This document shows, piece after piece, positions 6,114-11,965 of a stretch of 11,965 nucleotides of DNA. Position 1 is the stretch's first letter; every line of letters starts with the position of its first letter. The notes beneath the pieces were generated by a model that had not been told where the DNA came from, did no database searches, and worked only from the letters and a program-made list of their open reading frames with translations. This DNA comes from Verrucomicrobiales bacterium (GTDB lineage: Bacteria > Verrucomicrobiota > Verrucomicrobiia > Limisphaerales > UBA9464): NCBI GenBank assembly GCA_003445095.1, contig DLVS01000823.1, forward strand, positions 1-11,965. Direction: 5' to 3'. Position numbers and translations under genes: made by a program.

Positions 6114-8252
6114 ATGTGCACGCTACCGATCAAAGCCTCCCTCGAAGCAACTTCGCGTTGGAAGTATCTTTATCTCCCGCTCATTCTGTTCGTTTCGGCC
6201 TTTTACGGCGCGGCGGCGACGATCCATTGGTACGTTCCCAATCCCAACTACTCCATTGCGCGAAACTGGAGTGAACGCGCACTGGAGGGGATTCGGATGG
6301 ACACGCCGCATCCGCCGGGCCAAGCCCGGAACTTGTTCAGTTTCTCCGTTTGCATGTACGACGCCTGGGCAGCCTACGACCCGAAAGCCGTCGGCTTCGC
6401 TTATCGCGAGAAGCACACGGCTTCGGATATCGCCGCGGCGCGGCGCGAGGCAATTAGTTACGCCATGTATCGAATGATGTTGGAACGGCACGCTTACTCG
6501 CGGACCGCCACCAACCAAGCGGATGCAAACCCAGCGTTCATGACGGCGCTGGGCTACGACCCCAGTAACATTTCGCGTGATCCCTCCACACCCGCCGGCA
6601 TCGGCAATCGAATTTACGACGCCGTCTCGGCTTGGTTCTTGGAGGACGGTTCGCGGCAGACCGCTGGAATCGCCTATCCTGCGACCAATCCGCCGGTCGC
6701 TTATCCCGACTATCCTGTTGGCCATCCGCGCCGCTATGTGTTCGCCAATCCGCAAATGAATCCGTTCCTGCACGGCATCAACGACGGAAACGGCAACACC
6801 GTGACGGATGTCAACAAGTGGCAGCGCCTCGTCGTCGCGGGTTCCATCGACCAAAACGGCTTTCCGCAGAACCCGCTACAAGGTTATCTCGGCGCTCAGT
6901 GGTTGTGGGTCCGCTCCTTTTCGCTTAGCCGAGTTGACGGGGAAAAGCCCTGGATTGATCCCGGTCCGCCTCCGTTTCTCGGCACGGCCACTCACGCGGA
7001 ATTTCTGGAGAACCTCGTCGCAGTAATCCGCGCGAGCAGCCAGCTCACCACCCAAGACGGGGTAATCGTTGATATCTCGCCAGCGACCATCGGCGACAAT
7101 TCACTTGGGGCGAATGACGGCCACGGCTACACCACCAACCCAGTTTCCGGCCAGCCTTACGTTCCCAACAATGTCCTACGCGGCGACTTCACTCGCGCGC
7201 TGACGGAGTTCTGGGCGGATGGCCCCTCCTCCGAAACGCCGCCCGGTCACTGGAACTCTATTGCCAATCACGTCTCCGACGACATGACTTCGTTCCGAAT
7301 CGGGGGCGTGGGTCCCGAAGTAGATCGCCTGGAATGGGACGTGAAGCTCTACTTCGCCTTGAACGCCAGCGTGTTTGACGCGGGTTGCGCCGCTTGGAGC
7401 GTCAAGCGGTACTACAACGGCTGGCGGCCCATCAGCGCCATCCGGTATTGCGGCGGCTTTGGACAGTCCAGCGATCCCACACTGGCTTCCTATCATACCA
7501 ACGGTCTGCCGTTGGTTCCTGACCTCATCGAATTGGTCACTGACGCTACGGTCGGTTCGGGTCGCCACGCTGGGCTCACGCCTGGCAAGATTGCGGTCTT
7601 TTGCTGGCCGGGGCAGCCTGAGGTTCCTGCTGAGCAGACCAGTGGGGTCAAATGGGTTCATGCGGAGGACTGGATCACTTACCAGAAGAAGACCTTCGTC
7701 ACCCCCGGGTTCCCGGGCTACATTTCGGGTCACAGCACCTTCAGTCGTGCCGCCGCGGAGGTCATGACGGCGATCACCGGCACCAAGTGGTTCCCGCATG
7801 GCCTCGGAACCTACACACTGCCCTCGCTCGTCAACGAAGCCGGCCCAACGCAGCCCGTCACCCTACAATGGGCTTCCTATTACGATGCCGCGGACCAGGT
7901 GGGTCTGTCGCGGATTTGGGGTGGGATTCACCCGCCGGCTGATGACTTCGCCGGACGCCGGGTCGGTGCGCAGGTAGGTCAGAGCGCGTGGGCGCTGGCC
8001 AAGAAATTCTTCGACGGCACCGTTGCCGACTCCGAGATCAACCTCGCCACCCGTGAGCTGGATGACGGCAACGTGGAGTTGCGCTTCAACGCCGTTCGGG
8101 GACTCTTCTACAAAATTCTCAGTGCCGCGAACGTGGATGGGCCTTATAGTGGTACGGTGAGCAGCGTGGCCCTGGAGGCCTCTGTCGCCAGCACAAATGC
8201 ACCATCTGACCCTCAGAAGTTCTTCCGCGTCTCCTCGTCGCTCAGCCCTTAA
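6114..8252 (+). CDS. Secreted vanadium-dependent haloperoxidase / PAP2-superfamily protein, 712 aa
   Basis: Probably an exported vanadate-dependent haloperoxidase-like enzyme, the family that oxidises halide with hydrogen peroxide; a phosphatase role is the alternative, since the fold and active site are shared with PAP2 acid phosphatases. All three signature motifs are present: K431-x6-R438-P in KRYYNGWRP, S538-G-H540 in GYISGHSTF, and S599-R600-x5-H606 in SRIWGGIHPP. H540 would be the acid-base residue and H606 the residue ligating vanadium. Residues about 18-34 form a signal-peptide helix (YLYLPLILFVSAFYGAA). Residues about 640-712 form a C-terminal module ending KFFRV, resembling that of the propeller protein at the window start. 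ATG 6114 is chosen because it puts the signal peptide at the N-terminus; no good Shine-Dalgarno sequence is visible. A pseudopilin gene follows after 30 bp. Halide specificity cannot be judged from the sequence alone. Confidence 0.87.
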   Translation: MCTLPIKASLEATSRWKYLYLPLILFVSAFYGAAATIHWYVPNPNYSIARNWSERALEGIRMDTPHPPGQARNLFSFSVCMYDAWAAYDPKAVGFAYREKHTASDIAAARREAISYAMYRMMLERHAYSRTATNQADANPAFMTALGYDPSNISRDPSTPAGIGNRIYDAVSAWFLEDGSRQTAGIAYPATNPPVAYPDYPVGHPRRYVFANPQMNPFLHGINDGNGNTVTDVNKWQRLVVAGSIDQNGFPQNPLQGYLGAQWLWVRSFSLSRVDGEKPWIDPGPPPFLGTATHAEFLENLVAVIRASSQLTTQDGVIVDISPATIGDNSLGANDGHGYTTNPVSGQPYVPNNVLRGDFTRALTEFWADGPSSETPPGHWNSIANHVSDDMTSFRIGGVGPEVDRLEWDVKLYFALNASVFDAGCAAWSVKRYYNGWRPISAIRYCGGFGQSSDPTLASYHTNGLPLVPDLIELVTDATVGSGRHAGLTPGKIAVFCWPGQPEVPAEQTSGVKWVHAEDWITYQKKTFVTPGFPGYISGHSTFSRAAAEVMTAITGTKWFPHGLGTYTLPSLVNEAGPTQPVTLQWASYYDAADQVGLSRIWGGIHPPADDFAGRRVGAQVGQSAWALAKKFFDGTVADSEINLATRELDDGNVELRFNAVRGLFYKILSAANVDGPYSGTVSSVALEASVASTNAPSDPQKFFRVSSSLSP

Positions 8253-8270
8253 CTTGGGTGCGGCTTGGCC

Positions 8271-8277
8271 AGGTGAT
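8271..8277 (+). promoter_or_regulatory. Shine-Dalgarno of the pseudopilin gene
   Basis: AGGTGAT lies five bases before the ATG at 8283 and supports that start. It sits in the 30-bp gap after the haloperoxidase-like gene, leaving little room for a separate promoter and favouring co-transcription. Confidence 0.55.
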
Positions 8278-8282
8278 GTCGT

Positions 8283-8978
8283 ATGAAACCTCCTTCAGCG
8301 ACATCACGTGCCTTCACCCTGATCGAGCTGTTGGTCGTCATCGCGATTATCGCGATCCTCGCCGGCCTCTTGTTGCCCGCCCTAGCTCAGGCAAAGAGCA
8401 AGGCCCAGCGAATCACCTGTGGGAACAACCTGCGGCAGATCGGACTGGCGATGCGGCTGTGGGCTGACAACCAAAACGGCAAGTATCCTTGGAAAGTCGA
8501 ACAATCTCTGGGCGGTGGTAAGCCCAACGGAACCGACAACGCCAAAGTCAACTTCCAGTTCTCACTGGTTTCCAACGAATTATCCGCCCCGCGGATTCTG
8601 CTCTGTCCCAGTGATGTGCGCCGGGTTCCGGCCACCAATTTTGCGTCCATCGCGTTGACCAACATCAGCTACGCGCTCTGCAACGAAGCCGACGAAAAGA
8701 GGCCGCGGGTCATCCTGGCCACCGACCGAAGCATGTTTGGGTTCGATTTCACGGGTCTCCCCGAAAACATCAATTGCTTCATTCTCGGTTCTCCTGATTC
8801 CGGGGCCCGAACGGCACGGTGGCGAAAAGGGGCTTGCCACGGCGCGAATGTAGGAATGGTGGCGCTCGGCGATGGCTCGGTTCAGCAGCTCAACGACTCC
8901 CGTTTGGTGCAAACGCTCACCGGCTACGATCCAGCCACCGAGACGGACGACGGAACTCTACAGTTCTATTTTCCGTAG
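8283..8978 (+). CDS. Type II secretion / prepilin-type pseudopilin with H-Xn-DG motif, 231 aa
   Basis: Pilin-like protein inserted in the inner membrane and assembled into a pseudopilus. The N-terminus has a short basic leader and the processing motif [20 protein letters not shown]: prepilin peptidase should cut after Ala10, Phe11 would be methylated, and Glu15 is the conserved Glu5 of the mature protein. A globular domain follows, with cysteines at [11 protein letters not shown] and LLCPSDVRR. Near the C-terminus, [16 protein letters not shown] resembles the H-X9-DG signature of the large planctomycete/verrucomicrobial pseudopilin family, but has ten residues between His and Asp-Gly. The start is supported by AGGTGAT five bases upstream. 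It lies 30 bp after the haloperoxidase-like gene on the same strand. In these phyla such genes are numerous and scattered next to genes for exported proteins; individual roles are mostly unknown. Confidence 0.9.
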   Translation: MKPPSATSRAFTLIELLVVIAIIAILAGLLLPALAQAKSKAQRITCGNNLRQIGLAMRLWADNQNGKYPWKVEQSLGGGKPNGTDNAKVNFQFSLVSNELSAPRILLCPSDVRRVPATNFASIALTNISYALCNEADEKRPRVILATDRSMFGFDFTGLPENINCFILGSPDSGARTARWRKGACHGANVGMVALGDGSVQQLNDSRLVQTLTGYDPATETDDGTLQFYFP

Positions 8979-9010
8979 TCGGGTTGGTAAGACCTACCGG
9001 GACGGCTAGT

Positions 9011-9074
9011 CAGCAACGTACGCCGCCGCCCAAAATCCAGTCGGCGACCTTCGGCGTCGTGCCCTTCGTTGCTG
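9011..9074 (+). other. Nested inverted repeats upstream of ileS, possible leader structure
   Basis: Outer arms CAGCAACG (9011-9018) and CGTTGCTG (9067-9074) are perfect complements. Inside them, ACGCCG (9020-9025) pairs with CGGCGT (9052-9057), leaving a one-base bulge on one side and nine on the other. The element lies in the 266-bp gap between the pseudopilin stop and the ileS start, 171 bp before the ATG. It could be a leader RNA fold or a weak terminator for the upstream genes, although no T run follows. I see no T-box sequence. The rest of 8979-9244 shows nothing recognisable. Confidence 0.3.
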
Positions 9075-9244
9075 GAACGTTAAAAGATTCTGGCCTGTCA
9101 CCCGCCTCCAGGTTCCTGCGAGATGAATCCCGTGCCCGGTGCCACACGCTCCCCAACCTCCTCAACGCAACGCTATAAGATCCTTTTGCCCTTTGCCGGC
9201 CCTCCCACCGGTCGCTAGCTTCCGCGCTCTTTCAAGGCCGTCCG

Positions 9245-11965
9245 ATGAGCGAAAAGCCGGAGTACAAAAACACACTCAACCTGCCGCGCACCGAATTCTC
9301 GATGCAGGCCAACCTCCTCCAGCGCGAACCGCAACGGCTCGCTCAATGGGAAGCGGACGAGATCTACGCACAGATCCAGCGGAGTCGGGTTGGGCACGAG
9401 CAGTTTATTCTCCACGACGGACCACCCTTCGCCAACGGTGACGTTCACATCGGCAACGCGCTTAACAAGATCCTCAAAGATCTCGTGGTGAAATCGAAGA
9501 CGCTCCGAGGGTTTCAAGCGCCGTATGTTCCCGGCTGGGACTGCCACGGGCTGCCCATCGAATCCAAGGTTACCCAAGAACTGCGCGCCGCGGGGCGGAC
9601 CGACGCCGATGCAGCGACCATTCGCACCGCCTGTGATGTCTACGCCCGCAAGTACATCGACCTTCAGCGTGAACAATTCAAACGGCTGGGAATTTTTGGT
9701 GACTGGCAAAATCCTTACCTGACTCTGGATCGTCAGTACGAAGCCGACGAGCTGCGGCTCTTCGCCGACATCGTCGAGCGCGGGTTTGTCTACCGCGGCA
9801 AGAAGCCGGTGTACTGGAGCATTCCTTTCAAGACCGCTCTCGCCGAAGCGGAAGTCGAATACAACGACCACGTCAGCCAGAGCGTGTACGTCAAATTCCC
9901 GCTCAAAGGCGAACCCAACACGTACATTCTCATTTGGACCACGACGCCTTGGACGCTCCCGGCCAACCTCGCGGTCGCTTTCAATCCGTCCTTCCACTAT
10001 TCGCTGGTGATGGCCGAAGGCGGCGCGTTTTTGATCGCCAATCCCCTGCTCTCTTCGGTTTCACAAAAGCTGGGTTGGGAGAACTACCAAATCATTCGCA
10101 CGCTGCACGCCGACGAATTGGCCACGCTCGAATATCAGCATCCTTTCTGTCCGCGCACGGGTCGGTTGTATCCCACTGACTTTGTCACCAACGACACCGG
10201 CACCGGGTTCGTGCACATCGCTCCTGGACACGGCATGGACGACTACCAGCTCGGTTTGAAGGTGGGCTTGCCGATTTATTGTCCCGTGGACGACGACGGC
10301 CGGCTCATGATCACCGACGATCTACCGCGCGAGCAGCAAATGCCCGAAGTGCTCTTGGGGAAATCGACCTTGGAGAAACACAATCGCTCCGAAGCCAACG
10401 ATGCCGTCCTCGCGCTGCTCACCGAAAGGCAGTCGCTGGCGTTTCGGGAGGATTATCATCACAGCTACCCGCATTGCTGGCGGTCGAAGACACCGATTAT
10501 TTTTCGTGCGGTCGATCAATGGTTCATTCGCATCGATCATCAGGTCTCCGCGGGCACCCCAAAGGCCGACTCGAAGGTCCCTCAGGGCGACACCAATTCC
10601 GCGGCGAACGGCTTTCGTCAGGTCGCGCTCGCTGCGATCGCGACCTCAAAATGGATCCCTGACTGGGGGCAAAACCGGATCGAGGGCGCCGTCAAAACTC
10701 GTCCGGACTGGTGCATCTCGCGCCAACGATCTTGGGGCGTTCCGATTCCCGCGTTCTACTCGGCCAACGGCGAGCCGATCCTTAACGCGGCGATCGTTCG
10801 CCAGGCGGCCACGCTCATCGAGCAGCACGGCAGCAATATCTGGTTTGCGACTCCAGTCGCCGAACTCTGGTCTCAATGCCGACCCGCCGATTGGACTGGC
10901 CCGGAAGCCGTCCGCAAAGGCGCCGACACTCTGGACGTCTGGATTGATTCCGGAAGTTCCTCCCGCGCCGTCCTGCAGCGGCGGAAGGAGCTGTGGCATA
11001 GTCCCACAGCTGACGCAGCCGAATCTTCCCCGGCATGGTGGCAAGCGGATGTTTACTTGGAGGGTTCGGACCAACATCGAGGTTGGTTCCAGTCGTCGCT
11101 ACTGCTGTCTCTAGCAGCCAACGGCGCGCCACCGTTCAAGACCGTCCTCACCCACGGATTCATGGTCGATGAGGACCGCGAGAAGATTTCGAAATCCAAA
11201 CAAGGCCAAGGGGGTTACTCCAAACCGCAAACGGCCGATCACTACATCAAAGAGTATGGCGCTGATGTGGTGCGACTGTGGGTCGCTTCGCAGGACTATC
11301 GAAATGACATCACGGTGAGCGAAGAGCGGCTTCGTAAAGTGGGCGAGACTTACCGATTGTTGCGCAATACGCTCCGGTATCAGCTGAGCAATCTTTACGA
11401 CTTTGACCCGACTCAGCATGCCGTGGCCACCGTCCATCTGACCGGCTTAGACCGTTGGATCTTGGCGAGCTTTGCTCAACTTGAACGACAAGTCGCCGAC
11501 GCCTATGACACGTACGAATTCCATTCCGCGTACCAGAAGCTTTCACAATTCGCCGCGGTGGACCTGAGCGCGTTATACCACGACATCGTCAAGGATCGCC
11601 TCTACACATTCGCGGTGAATTCGCCCAGTCGGCGCAGCACGCAGACGGCGCTGCACTTCATGGTGACCCGCCTGAGCCAGATGTTGGCGCCGATGCTCGC
11701 TTTCACGACGGAAGAGGCGTGGGGCTTCATTCCAGGACGGCTCGAGAAATCGGTGCACCTCTCCACGTGGGTGCCAACCGAGTTGAATCTTTCAGAAGCC
11801 GAACGAGAACTGTGGAACGCTCGCTTCAAGATTCGCGAACAGGTGTTGCCAAAACTCGAAGTGGCGCGCCAGTCGAAGCAGATCGGCAAGGCGTTGGACG
11901 CGGTGCTGCATCTGGCATTGACCGGGCGAGACCTTGACTTCGTTAAGGCTGACCCCGAAGCGCTT
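9245..11965 (+). CDS. ileS: Isoleucyl-tRNA synthetase, 3' end beyond the window (907 codons seen)
   Basis: Charges tRNA-Ile with isoleucine in the cytoplasm (class Ia synthetase). The ATG at 9245 has CAAGG seven bases upstream. The frame is open to the last base. Motifs in order: GPPFANGDVHIGN, with the HIGH-type signature at residues 68-71; the editing-domain motif TTPWTLPANLA from 233; APGHGMDDY with Asp333 near 328-334; CWRSKTPIIFRAVDQWF before 427; RPDWCISRQRSWGVP; WIDSGSSSRAV from 566; GSDQHRGWF from 607; and the KMSKS loop as KISKS at 647-651, with Met replaced by Ile. The anticodon-binding domain follows. The bacterial IleRS1 form is favoured over the mupirocin-resistant IleRS2 form. 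Compared with E. coli it carries extra residues at about 432-456 and about 581-600. Full bacterial enzymes have about 930 residues, so only the C-terminus is missing. Confidence 0.97.
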   Translation, partial: MSEKPEYKNTLNLPRTEFSMQANLLQREPQRLAQWEADEIYAQIQRSRVGHEQFILHDGPPFANGDVHIGNALNKILKDLVVKSKTLRGFQAPYVPGWDCHGLPIESKVTQELRAAGRTDADAATIRTACDVYARKYIDLQREQFKRLGIFGDWQNPYLTLDRQYEADELRLFADIVERGFVYRGKKPVYWSIPFKTALAEAEVEYNDHVSQSVYVKFPLKGEPNTYILIWTTTPWTLPANLAVAFNPSFHYSLVMAEGGAFLIANPLLSSVSQKLGWENYQIIRTLHADELATLEYQHPFCPRTGRLYPTDFVTNDTGTGFVHIAPGHGMDDYQLGLKVGLPIYCPVDDDGRLMITDDLPREQQMPEVLLGKSTLEKHNRSEANDAVLALLTERQSLAFREDYHHSYPHCWRSKTPIIFRAVDQWFIRIDHQVSAGTPKADSKVPQGDTNSAANGFRQVALAAIATSKWIPDWGQNRIEGAVKTRPDWCISRQRSWGVPIPAFYSANGEPILNAAIVRQAATLIEQHGSNIWFATPVAELWSQCRPADWTGPEAVRKGADTLDVWIDSGSSSRAVLQRRKELWHSPTADAAESSPAWWQADVYLEGSDQHRGWFQSSLLLSLAANGAPPFKTVLTHGFMVDEDREKISKSKQGQGGYSKPQTADHYIKEYGADVVRLWVASQDYRNDITVSEERLRKVGETYRLLRNTLRYQLSNLYDFDPTQHAVATVHLTGLDRWILASFAQLERQVADAYDTYEFHSAYQKLSQFAAVDLSALYHDIVKDRLYTFAVNSPSRRSTQTALHFMVTRLSQMLAPMLAFTTEEAWGFIPGRLEKSVHLSTWVPTELNLSEAERELWNARFKIREQVLPKLEVARQSKQIGKALDAVLHLALTGRDLDFVKADPEAL
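10989..11011. repeat. Perfect 8-bp palindrome with 7-base loop inside ileS
   Basis: AGCTGTGG (10989-10996) and CCACAGCT (11004-11011) are perfect complements around CATAGTC. They are read in frame as ELWHSPTA, residues 582-589 of IleRS, within a stretch of about 13 extra residues relative to the E. coli enzyme. This suggests a small palindromic element inserted without breaking the frame, but only one copy is seen in the window. Confidence 0.45.

Noticed and set aside
6123..6854. Long minus-strand open frame (243 codons) opposite the haloperoxidase-like gene
   Set aside because: It is antisense to a gene with conserved motifs. Long antisense frames are expected in GC-rich coding DNA.
8979..9244. 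T-box or known riboswitch ahead of ileS
   Set aside because: No T-box consensus or specifier-loop arrangement could be found; only the nested inverted repeat is reported.
9215..9997. Long minus-strand open frame (260 codons) opposite ileS
   Set aside because: Antisense shadow of the conserved N-terminal half of IleRS; no independent coding signal.
1..11965. CRISPR array, transposase or phage genes
   Set aside because: No regularly spaced direct repeats and no protein resembling a transposase, integrase or phage structural protein were seen.

Overview
This 12-kb window looks like chromosomal DNA of a Verrucomicrobiota member, probably near the Pedosphaera/Limisphaerales type. The evidence is lineage-style rather than a database match. 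It has a short secreted protein with a PEP-CTERM tail, a pseudopilin with an exceptionally hydrophobic prepilin helix and an H-Xn-DG motif, secreted proteins ending in a Tyr/Phe-Arg-Val type C-terminal module, and many genes without a clear Shine-Dalgarno sequence. GC content is moderately high. I see no phage, integrase, transposase or CRISPR genes.

Layout: (1) 45-2033 (+), a large exported protein made of about 14 copies of a ~40-residue propeller-type repeat plus a C-terminal module. (2) 2243-2318 (+), tRNA-Arg(CCT) with an encoded CCA end. (3) 2432-3692 (-), three consecutive small unrecognised proteins, each with one or two predicted membrane segments; the two downstream ones have good ribosome binding sites. 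(4) 3900-4445 (+), a PEP-CTERM protein, followed by an intergenic stretch with two hairpins and a doubtful 62-codon reading frame on the minus strand. (5) 4983-5669 (-), an SRAP/HMCES/YedK-type abasic-site DNA-protein crosslinking protein with its whole active-site set. (6) A 444-bp divergent intergenic region with inverted repeats. (7) 6114-8252 (+), a secreted vanadium haloperoxidase/PAP2-fold protein with complete vanadate-binding motifs, followed after 30 bp by (8) 8283-8978 (+), a type II secretion/pilin-like pseudopilin; these two are probably co-transcribed. (9) 9245 to the window end (+), ileS, truncated by the window edge after 907 codons.

The genes do not form one pathway. Housekeeping functions (tRNA-Arg, ileS, SRAP) are interleaved with a secretome typical of the phylum: propeller, PEP-CTERM and haloperoxidase-like proteins and a pseudopilin. 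The propeller protein and the haloperoxidase-like protein appear to share a C-terminal module, suggesting a common surface or secretion fate. I find no convincing new multi-gene system. The observations most worth following are an 8-bp perfect palindrome inside an apparent in-frame insertion of IleRS, the trio of small membrane proteins beside the tRNA, and the haloperoxidase-pseudopilin pair.
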